Shown: positions 1 through 7,411 of the stretch, one piece after another
Layout of the letters: every line of letters starts with the position of its first letter
How positions within the stretch are numbered: position 1 is the stretch's first letter
Notes under the pieces: generated by a model
The model's input: the letters and a program-made list of their open reading frames with translations, nothing else
Database searches by the model: none
Told to the model about the DNA's origin: nothing
Program-made: the position numbers and the translations under genes
Origin: JANNFX01 sp031380225
GTDB lineage: Bacteria; Pseudomonadota; Alphaproteobacteria; Rhizobiales; Hyphomicrobiaceae
NCBI GenBank assembly: GCA_031380225.1
Contig: JANNFX010000101.1
Location: 1-15,214, forward strand
Reading direction: 5' to 3'
Length of the DNA stretch: 15,214 nt

Positions 1-1
1 C

Positions 2-1225
2 AAAATCGAAAAGAAGCGTTTGGTGCCCGAGGACAAGGGCCGGCTTGTCATCGCGTTCCTCGAAAGCTTCTTCATGCGCTACGTGGAGTATGACTTCACG
101 GCCGGTCTCGAAGAGCAGCTCGACCTCATCTCCGACAACAAGCTCAAGTGGAAAGACGTGTTGCGCGATTTCTGGAAAGAGTTCACTGGCGCCGTCCACG
201 AAATCAAGGACCTGCGCGTCGGCGAGGTGCTCGACGCCTTGAACGAAATGTTGGGCCCGCACGTTTTTCCGGCCAAGGAAGACGGCAGCGATCCGCGCGC
301 CTGCCCGAAGTGCGGCACCGGCAAGCTGTCGCTGAAGATCTCGGGCAAGAATGGCGCCTTTATCGGCTGCGGCAGTTATCCGGAGTGCAAATTTACGCGC
401 CAACTCACCGGCGACGCGGCTGGCAGTTCTGGTGATCGCGAGTTGGGCTTCGATGAACTCACGGGTTTGCCGGTGGCTCTAAAGACCGGCCGCTTCGGGC
501 CTTATTTACAACTTGGCGAAGCCGAAGGCGAAGGCAAAGAAAAGAAGAACCCCAAGCGCTCGTCGATCCCGAAGGGCATCGATGCAGCGACCATCGATCT
601 TGAAAGGGCTTTGCAGCTCCTGCGCCTGCCGCGCGAGGTTGGCATTCATCCCGAAGGCGGCACGATTATCGCCGGCCTCGGCCGCTTTGGGCCTTTCATC
701 CTGCATGAGAACGGAGATGCCAAGACCTACGCCAATGTTGACGGCATCGAAGAAGTCTTCACCGTAGGCCTTAACCGCGCCGTGACGCTGCTCGCGGAAA
801 AGAAAGCCGGCGGCGGCAAGGGCCGCTTCGGCCGCGCCGCTCAACGCGTCGTGTTGAAGGAACTCGGCGAGCATCCGGTCGAAGGCGGAAAGATCGAAAT
901 CCTCGATGGCAAATACGGCGCCTATATCAGCCACAACAAAGTCAACGCCACCGTACCGCGCGGCACGCAACCGGCCGACGTGACGGTCGAGCAAGCGATC
1001 ATGATCTTAACCGAACGCGTCGCCAAAGGCGGCGGTAAGAAGTTTGTGAAAAAGTCCGCGAAGGCCAAACCAGTAAAGGCCGAGAAAGCAGCAAAACCGG
1101 CCAAGGCCGCGAAACCCGCCGCTGCAAAATCAGCCTTAAAACCTGCTGTCGCCGCCAAAAAACCAGCTGCCAAAAAAGCAGCGGTCAAGAAGCCGGCAGC
1201 CAAGAAGAGCGAAGCTGCGGAGTAG
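2..1225 (+). CDS. topA: DNA topoisomerase I, C-terminal part (gene starts before the window)
   Basis: Type IA topoisomerase, which relaxes negatively supercoiled DNA in the cytoplasm. The reading frame is open from base 2, so the catalytic N-terminal part lies outside. The first residues (VPEDKGRLVIAFLESFF, then YVEYDFTAGLEEQLD) match the end of the conserved core of bacterial TopA. A four-cysteine zinc ribbon follows, with Cys codons at 302, 311, 368 and 386 (CPKC, then CGSYPEC). Next come three C-terminal repeats of the G-R/K-F/Y-G-P/A-Y/F type: GRFGPYLQLGE near 488, GRFGPFILHENG near 680 and GKYGAYISHNK near 908. The last 60 or so residues (about 1039-1222) are a low-complexity Lys/Ala/Pro tail, common in alphaproteobacterial TopA and probably DNA-binding. 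Stop TAG at 1223-1225. Identification is firm; only the N-terminus is missing. Confidence 0.96.
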   Translation, partial: KIEKKRLVPEDKGRLVIAFLESFFMRYVEYDFTAGLEEQLDLISDNKLKWKDVLRDFWKEFTGAVHEIKDLRVGEVLDALNEMLGPHVFPAKEDGSDPRACPKCGTGKLSLKISGKNGAFIGCGSYPECKFTRQLTGDAAGSSGDRELGFDELTGLPVALKTGRFGPYLQLGEAEGEGKEKKNPKRSSIPKGIDAATIDLERALQLLRLPREVGIHPEGGTIIAGLGRFGPFILHENGDAKTYANVDGIEEVFTVGLNRAVTLLAEKKAGGGKGRFGRAAQRVVLKELGEHPVEGGKIEILDGKYGAYISHNKVNATVPRGTQPADVTVEQAIMILTERVAKGGGKKFVKKSAKAKPVKAEKAAKPAKAAKPAAAKSALKPAVAAKKPAAKKAAVKKPAAKKSEAAE

Positions 1226-1249
1226 GGCGTTATCTATCCTCCCCACAAT

Positions 1250-1388
1250 TGTTATCCCGGGGCTTGTTCCCGGGACCCATTATGCAGCACACTCAATTCA
1301 TTGAACGGGATTTAGGCATCGCCGTTTCAATCAACTTGCAATACGGCTTGTTGCGCGATGGGTTCCGGGCACAAGGCCCGGGATGACA
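1250..1388. repeat. REP/MITE-like intergenic element with long imperfect terminal inverted repeats
   Basis: Two 30-nt arms, 1250-1279 and 1359-1388, are inverted copies matching at 26 of 30 positions. They enclose 79 bp. Each arm is also a small hairpin by itself: CCCGGGGCTTGTTCCCGGG in the left arm and CCGGGCACAAGGCCCGG in the right. This 'ATCCCGGGCCTTGTGCCCGGAACCCA' style of sequence is, from general knowledge, a common dispersed intergenic repeat in Rhizobiales-like genomes. The right arm ends two bases before the coaD Shine-Dalgarno sequence (GAGGAAAG, 1391-1398). If topA transcripts read through, the element could fold in the coaD leader or act as a terminator or stabiliser. No coding sequence is seen inside, and no second copy is visible in this window. 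Confidence 0.7.
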
Positions 1389-1401
1389 CCCGAGGAAAGA
1401 C

Positions 1402-1908
1402 ATGACACGCACTGGCTTCTACAGCGGCTCGTTCGATCCGGTGACGCTCGGGCACACGGATGTGATTTGGCGGGCGGCCAACCTCGTTGACCGGTTGGTG
1501 ATCGGCATCGGCGTCAATCCCGGAAAGCTGCCGATGTTTTCGGAAGCTGAGCGCGTGGCGATGCTGGAGACGGAGACCAAGTTGATCGGCAAGTCGAGCG
1601 GCGCAAAAATAGAAATCGTCACGTTCACAAATCTGGCCATCGATGCGGCGCGCGATAACGGCGCCACCATCATTATTCGTGGCCTCAGAGACGGCACCGA
1701 CTTCGATTACGAAATGCAGATGGCCGGCATGAACGGCGAAATGGCGCCCGACATTCAAACCGTGTTCGTGGCCGCCTCTCCGCAGTGCCGCCACATCGCG
1801 GCAAATCTTGTGCGAACCGTGACGATGATGGGTGGCGATCCATCGCCCTTCGTTTCAAAGGACGTTCTGCGGCGCCTCAAGGCTAAAGCTAAAACCAAAC
1901 TGCGTTAA
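1402..1908 (+). CDS. coaD: Phosphopantetheine adenylyltransferase
   Basis: Catalyses transfer of AMP from ATP to 4'-phosphopantetheine, giving dephospho-CoA, the penultimate step of coenzyme A synthesis in the cytosol. The 168-aa length is usual for CoaD. The nucleotidyltransferase signature lies at residues 9-18 (GSFDPVTLGH, with the T-x-G-H histidine at 18). RGLRDGTDFDYEMQMAGMN in the middle and the C-terminal SPQCRHIAANLVR...GGDPSPFV stretch are also characteristic; the RHIA(A/S)xLVR form is typical of alphaproteobacteria. ATG at 1402 has a good ribosome binding site (GAGGAAAG, 1391-1398) immediately after the right arm of the REP/MITE-like element. In many alphaproteobacteria coaD is followed directly by two cyclophilin genes and queA; here two surface-modification genes intervene. 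Confidence 0.96.
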   Translation: MTRTGFYSGSFDPVTLGHTDVIWRAANLVDRLVIGIGVNPGKLPMFSEAERVAMLETETKLIGKSSGAKIEIVTFTNLAIDAARDNGATIIIRGLRDGTDFDYEMQMAGMNGEMAPDIQTVFVAASPQCRHIAANLVRTVTMMGGDPSPFVSKDVLRRLKAKAKTKLR

Positions 1909-2072
1909 CGTTTGCCGGATATGAAGCAAGGCCCCACAACACGATTGCTGCTGCGGCCCGGTCTTTGCTCGTTTCTTCCTCTAATCAGTGCATCCAATGG
2001 CGGCTGACCCATATCGGGCGGCATTGCGCCAATTTGGGACGCACGCGGCGGAAGCAGCAGGGCACAGTGACT

Positions 2073-3278
2073 ATGAGCAATCCCAGAACCCTCAATTTTG
2101 AAGCACTCGATTTCAAAGCGCTGTTACGGCGGAATGCCAGCGGTACCCTTGAGACCCGGATCACGATCTATCGCGAACTTGAGACATTGGAGCCTGTGTG
2201 GCGCGCCATCGAAGGTTTCGGCCACGCCTCGGTATTCCAGAGTTGGGCCGTGTTCCACGCCTGGGCAACCCACATCGCGCCGTCTGAATTCGCGACGTGG
2301 TTTGTGATCGCGGTTGAAGACCAGACCAGCGCCCGCCCGCTGTTGTTGTTGCCGTTATCGGTCAAACGCGAAGGCGCGCTGAAGATCATTGAAGGCGCAG
2401 ATCTAGGAGTTAGCGATTATTTTGCGCCGGTGATCGCAGCAGGCTTTCAACCGTCCGAGAGCGAAATGCGCAGGTTGTGGGATGACGTGCGTGATGCGAT
2501 ACCGGCCGGCGACATTCTGCGGCTTTCGAAAATGCCAGCCATGATTGGCGGGGTCCGCAATCCGTTGCTCGATTTGCACAACGTCAATGGCATGCGCCTG
2601 AGTGCGGCTGGTGTCGCGCTTGATTCCAATTGGCAGCAGTGGGCGTCAGACCATATCGAGTCTAAGCTGTTGGCCGATATGGCGGCCCGCACCCGCAAGT
2701 TGTCCAAACGCGGCACGGTCACTTTTGAGGTGGCATCGGAACCTCAGCGCGCATTGGAACTGTTCGAACACATGTCCACCCAACGTGCCGAGCGGCACGT
2801 GGCGATGGCTCGCCCGAATATTCTGGCCCGGACGAGCTTCGCTGCATTTTACAAATCGTTGTTGAGTGGCGGCGAGACGGGTTCGCCCGCCATCATGGCG
2901 GCATTGTCAATCGACGGCGAAGTCATTGCAACCGGCTATGGGCTAGTTCACGACCGCCGGCTGCACATGATTTTCCCGACGTTTAAAGGCGACCGCTGGC
3001 GGAACTATTCGCCCGGGATGCAGCTATTTCTGAAAACCATGGAATGGGCGGCGACCAACGGCATGACTTACTTCGATTTCACAATCGGGTCAGAGCAATT
3101 CAAATTCGATCTGGGCGCTCGAGAGATGCCGCTCTACGAAAAGCTGGTGGCACTGTCGCCGCGCGGGTTGCGCCATGCGATGCTTGAGCGCTTGAAGCGT
3201 ATCACGCGGCGGCATCTCGCACGGCGAACTTCGAAGCCCACAGTTGCCCGCAATGCAGGAGGCACCGCACATGGTTGA
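2073..3278 (+). CDS. CelD/BcsL-family GNAT acyltransferase (FemAB-like fold)
   Basis: A 401-aa protein of the CelD/'BioF2-like acetyltransferase' type, a GNAT-fold family often found in exopolysaccharide or cellulose loci. The N-terminal half has a first GNAT-like domain (PVWRAIEGFGHASVFQSWAV, then a LLLLPLSV strand). The second half carries the typical R-K-L-S-K-R-G-T-V-T-F-E-V segment and the G-D-R-W-R-N-Y-SPGMQLFLKTMEWA...YFDFTIGSEQFKFDLG block, in which SPG-x-x-L and DFT-x-G-x-E-x-FK-x-D are the family hallmarks. No signal peptide or membrane segment is visible, so it is probably cytosolic. I chose ATG 2073 because the upstream frame (from 1965) reads as non-family sequence; a weak purine-rich AGCAGGG precedes it. 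The gene overlaps the following acyltransferase by 8 nt, so the two are probably translated together. The 164 bp before it hold no gene I can support. The acyl donor and acceptor cannot be inferred. Confidence 0.85.
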   Translation: MSNPRTLNFEALDFKALLRRNASGTLETRITIYRELETLEPVWRAIEGFGHASVFQSWAVFHAWATHIAPSEFATWFVIAVEDQTSARPLLLLPLSVKREGALKIIEGADLGVSDYFAPVIAAGFQPSESEMRRLWDDVRDAIPAGDILRLSKMPAMIGGVRNPLLDLHNVNGMRLSAAGVALDSNWQQWASDHIESKLLADMAARTRKLSKRGTVTFEVASEPQRALELFEHMSTQRAERHVAMARPNILARTSFAAFYKSLLSGGETGSPAIMAALSIDGEVIATGYGLVHDRRLHMIFPTFKGDRWRNYSPGMQLFLKTMEWAATNGMTYFDFTIGSEQFKFDLGAREMPLYEKLVALSPRGLRHAMLERLKRITRRHLARRTSKPTVARNAGGTAHG

Positions 3279-4452
3279 GAACCCGCAGCACCGTTACGCC
3301 GTTCTCGATGCCTGGCGCGGAATTTGTGCCGTGCTGGTGACGGCAATCCATGTGCCGATTGCGCATGCGCTGCAAGGCACCGCCGTATTTGGCAACATGA
3401 AATTGTTTGTTGATTTCTTTTTTGTGTTGAGCGGCTTTGTCATTTGTCATGCCTACGGTGAGCGGATCAGAGACGGCGTTTCTGCGGCTGGTTTTATGAT
3501 CCGGCGCTTCGGACGGCTGTGGCCGTTGCATGCGGCTGTCTTGTTAGGGTTCGTGGCGTTTGAATTGGCTAAGGTTGCACTTGAGCAGTGCACCGGTGTG
3601 ACACTCGATGGCGCAACTTTTTCCGGCAATAAGTCGACGTCGTCATTAGTTTCCAACGTCTTCCTGTTGCAGTCATTCAATCTACACGGCATGACGACCT
3701 GGAATGGACCGGCCTGGAGCATCAGCACGGAGTTTTATACGTACGCCGTGTTTGCAATTGCAATGCTGCTATCGAGGCACCGTACGGCCATGTTCGCGGC
3801 AATTGCGGCCGTAGGTTTTGCAGGTGTCGTCGCGAACAGTGAAACGTGGCTGTTCACGACCCATGATTACGGTTTCTTCCGATGCCTCTACGGCTTCTTC
3901 ACCGGTTGCCTCGTCTACGGCTTAGTCAGCAAGGGCCGCCCGGCATGGTGCATGGGAACGGCGGTTGAACTGGCAACGGTTGGTCTGTTGGCCACGTACT
4001 TGGCCATGACCGGTGCCGATCCATCGAGCATGCTGGCGCCAATTGTGTTCGGGCTCATGGTCTATGTGTTTGCGTTCGAAGCTGGCGGCATGTCGAAGCT
4101 CTTAAAGCGAAGCGCACCACAGCGCCTCGGGCTGTGGTCGTATTCGATCTACTTGGTGCACATGCTAATCTTTGCTGGCTTCAAAGCCGTGTTTTCGCTG
4201 GCAGCCAAGTTTGGAATGTTGGGGGTGACAGTGGCTGCCGTCGAGCCGGTAAAGATGTGGACGTTCAACAACGCTCCCCTCGATTTGGCCGCAGCCGGCG
4301 TGGCTATTGCGGCTTCGGTGCTGGTTGCACGTCAGACCCACACCTGGATCGAACAGCCTGGCCGAGATACATTTGCGGCCTTAGCAACACGTTTTGAGAC
4401 CCAATCCCCACGCCGGAACACGGCCAATTTGTCAATTGGCGCAACGGCCTGA
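3271..4452 (+). CDS. Acyltransferase-3 family membrane protein (OafA/YrhL-like)
   Basis: A 393-aa inner-membrane protein with about ten hydrophobic segments, the pattern of the acyltransferase-3 family that O-acylates polysaccharides or lipids. Hallmarks are the N-terminal Y-A-V-LDAWRGICAVLV...H motif with its conserved Arg and His, FVDFFFVLSGFVI, the following RRFGRLWPLHA, and GPAWSISTEFYTYAVF in the middle. ATG 3271 is preceded by a perfect AGGAGG (3257-3262) with 8-nt spacing, so it is preferred over TTG 3244. The start lies inside the end of the CelD-like gene (stop 3276-3278), indicating translational coupling. Together the two probably modify an extracellular glycan; this is inference, since no glycosyltransferase or polymerase genes are present in the window. 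Confidence 0.92.
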   Translation: MVENPQHRYAVLDAWRGICAVLVTAIHVPIAHALQGTAVFGNMKLFVDFFFVLSGFVICHAYGERIRDGVSAAGFMIRRFGRLWPLHAAVLLGFVAFELAKVALEQCTGVTLDGATFSGNKSTSSLVSNVFLLQSFNLHGMTTWNGPAWSISTEFYTYAVFAIAMLLSRHRTAMFAAIAAVGFAGVVANSETWLFTTHDYGFFRCLYGFFTGCLVYGLVSKGRPAWCMGTAVELATVGLLATYLAMTGADPSSMLAPIVFGLMVYVFAFEAGGMSKLLKRSAPQRLGLWSYSIYLVHMLIFAGFKAVFSLAAKFGMLGVTVAAVEPVKMWTFNNAPLDLAAAGVAIAASVLVARQTHTWIEQPGRDTFAALATRFETQSPRRNTANLSIGATA

Positions 4453-4512
4453 GCGCTGGGAGTAGCGTCTACCGCCAGCAGCCATTCCGTCGCGGTTGCA
4501 GAGTTCCGGGTG

Positions 4513-4547
4513 AGCCGTCATAAGGTCGCCTGAACCTTATGGTGGCT
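4513..4547 (+). terminator. Stem-loop in the gap between the acyltransferase and the cyclophilin gene, possible terminator
   Basis: A 14-bp stem pairs 4513-4526 with 4534-4547 around a 7-nt loop. Its core is perfect (CATAAGGT / ACCTTATG) and the outer part has two G-U pairs. It lies 60 bp after the acyltransferase stop and 55 bp before the next start. Only a poor T-run follows (GTTTG), so intrinsic termination is possible but not certain. It could instead be a leader hairpin of the cyclophilin transcript. Confidence 0.5.
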
Positions 4548-4602
4548 GTTTGCGCCACCGGGTCCGGTCAACCGCGTGCCCACCGCCAAGCAGGAGAGCT
4601 CA

Positions 4603-5181
4603 ATGAAATTTATTGCCAGTTTGCTGGCTGCCGTATTCGCGCTCGCGTTGCCGGCCTGCGGCGATAGTGGGTCGGTTTCGTCAGGTCAAGTCGTGGCTGA
4701 AAACACGGCGCCAGCTGCCGCACCTGCACCAGCAGCGGGGCAGAAGCTGGTGTTGGAAACCAAATACGGCAAGACCGTCATCCAGTTGCGCCCCGATCTG
4801 GCGCCGCAGCATGTCGAGCGCGTCAAAAAACTGGCCGGCGAAGGATTCTACAACGGCCTCAAATTCCATCGCGTCATCCCGGGCTTCATGGCCCAGACCG
4901 GCGATCCGCAGGGCACAGGGGCTGGTGGCTCAAGCTACCCCGACCTTCCTGCAGAATTCAGTAATACCCCGTTTGAACGCGGCACGATCGGCGCCGCGCG
5001 CACCAACAATCCAAACTCAGCCAACAGCCAGTTCTTCATCACGTTCGCCCAGTCGGCGCATTTGAACGGCAACTATACGGTTTGGGGCAAAGTCATCGAC
5101 GGCATGCAGTTCATCGATCAGATTGCCAAGGGCGAGCCGCCTGCAAATCCCGATAAGATTATCAAAGCGACCATTGAATAA
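4603..5181 (+). CDS. Exported cyclophilin-type peptidyl-prolyl cis-trans isomerase, probable lipoprotein
   Basis: A 192-aa cyclophilin that isomerises prolyl peptide bonds during protein folding. Residues 1-19 (MKFIASLLAAVFALALPAC) form a short signal peptide ending in a lipobox-like LPAC, so Cys19 may be lipidated and the protein anchored in the periplasm. A Pro/Ala-rich linker follows, then the cyclophilin domain from about residue 47. It carries KFHRVIPGFMAQTGDPQGTG (active-site Arg, Phe and Gln), NPNSANSQFFITF and NGNYTVWGKVIDG. ATG 4603 has AGGAGAG at 4592-4598, a better site than that of the in-frame upstream ATG 4576. It is followed 28 bp later by a very similar gene without a signal peptide. 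The pair is typical of alphaproteobacteria upstream of queA. Confidence 0.92.
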   Translation: MKFIASLLAAVFALALPACGDSGSVSSGQVVAENTAPAAAPAPAAGQKLVLETKYGKTVIQLRPDLAPQHVERVKKLAGEGFYNGLKFHRVIPGFMAQTGDPQGTGAGGSSYPDLPAEFSNTPFERGTIGAARTNNPNSANSQFFITFAQSAHLNGNYTVWGKVIDGMQFIDQIAKGEPPANPDKIIKATIE

Positions 5182-5209
5182 GTTTGATCACAAATAAGGA
5201 CACGACCGT

Positions 5210-5686
5210 ATGACCGCTGAAAAAGACCCTGAGAACACGCTGGTAATTGAGACGAGCAAAGGCAAGGTTGTGATCCAACTTCGCCCGGATTTGGCGCCAA
5301 AGCATGTCGAGCGCATCAAGACTTTAGCGCGCCAGAAATTCTATGACGGCATCAAGTTCCACCGTGTAATTCCGGGCTTTATGGCACAAACCGGTTGCCC
5401 GCGTGGCGTTGGCACCGGTGGCTCGGATCTGCCGAACTTGCCGGCTGAATTCAATGCCGAAAAGCACGTCCGCGGCGTTTGTTCGATGGCGCGCTCGTCA
5501 GCGCCGAACTCGGCCAACAGCCAGTTCTTCATCTGCTTGGATGATGCCAGCTTCCTCGACAAGCAATACACCGTCTGGGGCAAGGTCACCGAAGGCATGG
5601 ACGTTGTCGACAAAATCGAAAAAGGCGAGCCGCCGCGCAACCCAGACAAGATGGTCACTGTGCGGGTTGGCGCGGACCCGGCATGA
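5210..5686 (+). CDS. ppiB: Cytosolic cyclophilin-type peptidyl-prolyl cis-trans isomerase
   Basis: A 158-aa single-domain cyclophilin without a signal sequence, hence cytosolic. It carries KFHRVIPGFMAQTGCPRGVG, AEFNAEKHVRGVCSMAR, APNSANSQFFICLDD and DKQYTVWGKVTEGMDVVDKI, covering the usual PPIase active-site Arg, Phe and Gln. Over the catalytic domain it is close to the preceding exported protein (for instance VIQLRPDLAP and HVER are shared), which suggests an old tandem duplication followed by different targeting. AAGGA at 5196-5200 precedes ATG 5210. Its TGA overlaps the ATG of the next gene (ATGA at 5683-5686). The symbol is given by type; the ppiA/ppiB split is conventional. Confidence 0.92.
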   Translation: MTAEKDPENTLVIETSKGKVVIQLRPDLAPKHVERIKTLARQKFYDGIKFHRVIPGFMAQTGCPRGVGTGGSDLPNLPAEFNAEKHVRGVCSMARSSAPNSANSQFFICLDDASFLDKQYTVWGKVTEGMDVVDKIEKGEPPRNPDKMVTVRVGADPA

Positions 5687-6054
5687 GCGGACGACCGAAG
5701 TCTTTGATTGCGGCGGCGGCAATTGCTGGTGCAGCCGGGGTCTCGCTTGCGGCTATCGCTGCTCATCATACGACCAGCCCGGCGCTGGCGACGGCAGCAA
5801 CGATGCTGATGATCCATGCTACGGCGGCCGTTGCAATCGCATCATTATCGAGCGCGGCAAAGACTGCGGATCGCGTCCGGCTTGTGGCCTGGGTCATGCT
5901 GCTGGCGGTGACGCTGTTCAGCGGCGACATCGCGCTCAATGCGCTCGCTGGCTTCCATCTATTTCCGATGGCCGCGCCAGTTGGCGGATCGCTGTTGATC
6001 TTGAGTTGGATCGCGTTAGCTGCCGTCGCGATGCTTGAGCCTCCGGCCGATTGA
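5683..6054 (+). CDS. DUF423 family small membrane protein (YgdD-like)
   Basis: A 123-aa, strongly hydrophobic, Ala-rich protein with four likely membrane helices. The family pattern of DUF423/YgdD is visible: an N-terminal helix with a conserved A-x-x-AHH-like turn (AAIAAHHTT), then ATAATMLMIHATAAVAIASL. The most diagnostic part is LFSGDIALNALAGFHLFPMAAPVGGSLLILSWIALA, in which FSGD, LFP-M-AP-x-GG and the final Trp are conserved. Its ATG overlaps the stop of the cyclophilin gene by the ATGA arrangement, so translation is likely coupled. Molecular function is unknown for the family. An inverted repeat at 6083-6117 follows and probably closes this transcription unit. Confidence 0.85.
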   Translation: MSGRPKSLIAAAAIAGAAGVSLAAIAAHHTTSPALATAATMLMIHATAAVAIASLSSAAKTADRVRLVAWVMLLAVTLFSGDIALNALAGFHLFPMAAPVGGSLLILSWIALAAVAMLEPPAD

Positions 6055-6082
6055 ATAAGGCGGTTGAACTAAGACTTGTGCC

Positions 6083-6117
6083 TGGCGCGAGCCATGAGCC
6101 TGTGCCCGCTCGCGCCA
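6083..6117. terminator. Inverted repeat between convergent genes, possible bidirectional terminator
   Basis: A perfect 10-bp stem (TGGCGCGAGC at 6083-6092 with GCTCGCGCCA at 6108-6117) encloses a 15-nt loop. It lies between the end of the DUF423 gene (+, 6054) and the end of the small lysine-rich gene (-, 6137). The placement fits a shared terminator, but no T-run follows on either strand, so it may work with Rho or only protect 3' ends. Confidence 0.45.
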
Positions 6118-6136
6118 AGGCAAATGAGCAACCGGT

Positions 6137-6211
6137 CTACTTCTTGGCGTCCTTCGGCTTTTCCTTCTTGGGTTTGCGCTTTTCTTTGGTCGATTTCTGC
6201 TCTTTACCCAT
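6137..6211 (-). CDS. 24-residue lysine-rich small protein
   Basis: Read on the - strand, ATG at 6211-6209 opens a 25-codon frame ending with TAG at 6139-6137. The product begins MGKEQKSTKEKRKPKKEKPK and ends DAKK: 11 of 24 residues are Lys, with one Arg and four acidic residues. It has no hydrophobic stretch. The case for a real gene is the near-ideal ribosome binding site, AAGGAG (6218-6223 on the - strand) six bases before the ATG, together with a coherent composition that neutral DNA at this GC content would rarely give. It lies in the otherwise empty 297-bp gap between the DUF423 gene and queA, and is divergent from queA. I recall similar tiny Lys-rich proteins from other alphaproteobacteria but cannot name a family. 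A role in binding nucleic acid or ribosomes is a guess from charge. Confidence 0.7.
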   Translation of the reverse strand: MGKEQKSTKEKRKPKKEKPKDAKK

Positions 6212-6351
6212 GGTGGGCTCCTTCGATCTGGTGCGCGATTGTCCGCGCTGCAACCGGAGTGGTCACGGCTCAATGCTGCCAAGGTTTGTGAGTCGCCGCA
6301 AGTGGTGCTAGCCCGGCCATCCCAATTCCGCCCAAAAACTAAGGCCGCCCG

Positions 6352-7410
6352 GTGCGCACTGACCTATTCGATTTTGACCTGCCGGAAGACCGGATCGCAC
6401 TCTACCCGGCCGAGCCGCGCGATTCTGCGCGGTTGCTGGTCGTTAACGGCGGCACTCTCGATCATCGCCGGGCCGGGGACCTGCCGGACTTGCTGCAGCC
6501 CGGCGATGCGCTGGTCCTCAACAATACACGGGTGATTCCGGCCGCACTTGAGGGCGTCAGGGTCCGCGGCGCGCTCAGGGCGGGCGTTGACTTCACGTTG
6601 ATCAAGCGCGTCGATCAAGGGCGCTGGCGCGCGTTTGCCCGCCCGGCCAAAAAGTTGGAACCAGGCGACCGCATTGAGTTTGGCGCCGGTCTCGGGGCGA
6701 CGATGACCCAAAAGGCTGACGCAGGCGAAGTCGAATTGCAGTTTGATGTCAGTGCGGCCGAACTCGATGCTGCCATTGCTGCCGTCGGGCATATGCCATT
6801 GCCACCTTACATTGCGTTAAAGCGCGGGACGGCAACGGAAGACGCCGCCAGTTATCAAACGATCTTCGCCGCCAAAGACGGAGCCGTTGCCGCGCCGACG
6901 GCCGGTCTGCATATGACGCCCGAACTGTTCGCCAGCCTGGATGCGCGCGGCGTGTCACGCCACTTTGTGACTCTGCATGTCGGTGCCGGCACCTTCCTAC
7001 CGGTCAAGACCGAGGATACGGCAGACCACATCATGCACTCTGAGTGGGGCGAGGTCAGCGCCGAAACGGCCGCTGCGCTCAACGATGTCCGGAAGCGAGG
7101 TGGCCGTGTCGTTGCCGTCGGCACGACCTCGTTGAGGTTGTTGGAAAGTGCCGCGCGGGTCGACGGCAGCGTCGAGCCGTGGGCAGGCGACACGGCGATT
7201 TTCATCACTCCCGGATACCGCTTCAAGGCTGTGGATGTCCTAATGACCAACTTCCACTTGCCGCGCTCGACGCTGTTTATGCTGGTCTCGGCGTTCTCGG
7301 GGCGGGAGACAATGCAAGCCGCTTATGCCGAAGCGATCCGCGACCACTACCGGTTCTATTCATACGGCGATGCTTGCCTTTTATTTCCGGCGGCGGCGGG
7401 CGCCGGGTAA
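6352..7410 (+). CDS. queA: S-adenosylmethionine:tRNA ribosyltransferase-isomerase
   Basis: Transfers and isomerises the ribosyl part of S-adenosylmethionine onto 7-aminomethyl-7-deazaguanine in tRNA, giving epoxyqueuosine. The 352-aa length is normal. Family blocks run in order: DLFDFDLPEDRIALYPAEPR at the N-terminus, DALVLNNTRVIPA, GHMPLPPYI, AAPTAGLHMTPELF, FVTLHVGAGTFLPVKTE, RVVAVGTTSLRLLESA, and FITPGYRFKAVDVLMTNFHL followed by PRSTLFMLVSAFSG. The gene starts with GTG at 6352, because the family begins exactly with M-R-x-DLFDFDLP; there is only a weak AAGG upstream. In many alphaproteobacteria tgt follows, but here an exported SIMPL protein does, so tgt must lie elsewhere. Confidence 0.96.
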   Translation: MRTDLFDFDLPEDRIALYPAEPRDSARLLVVNGGTLDHRRAGDLPDLLQPGDALVLNNTRVIPAALEGVRVRGALRAGVDFTLIKRVDQGRWRAFARPAKKLEPGDRIEFGAGLGATMTQKADAGEVELQFDVSAAELDAAIAAVGHMPLPPYIALKRGTATEDAASYQTIFAAKDGAVAAPTAGLHMTPELFASLDARGVSRHFVTLHVGAGTFLPVKTEDTADHIMHSEWGEVSAETAAALNDVRKRGGRVVAVGTTSLRLLESAARVDGSVEPWAGDTAIFITPGYRFKAVDVLMTNFHLPRSTLFMLVSAFSGRETMQAAYAEAIRDHYRFYSYGDACLLFPAAAGAG

Positions 7411-7411
7411 C

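Noticed and set aside
506..994. Long open frame on the - strand opposite topA
   Set aside because: It lies wholly within the conserved zinc-ribbon and repeat region of topA; its composition reflects the complementary codons and it resembles no family.
1039..1222. Lys/Ala/Pro repeats at the end of topA as a separate repeat element or histone H1-like gene
   Set aside because: It is continuous with the topA frame and such tails are normal in alphaproteobacterial TopA.
1965..2072. N-terminal extension of the CelD-like protein by 36 residues
   Set aside because: The added residues look unlike the family start and begin at a non-ATG codon without a ribosome binding site.
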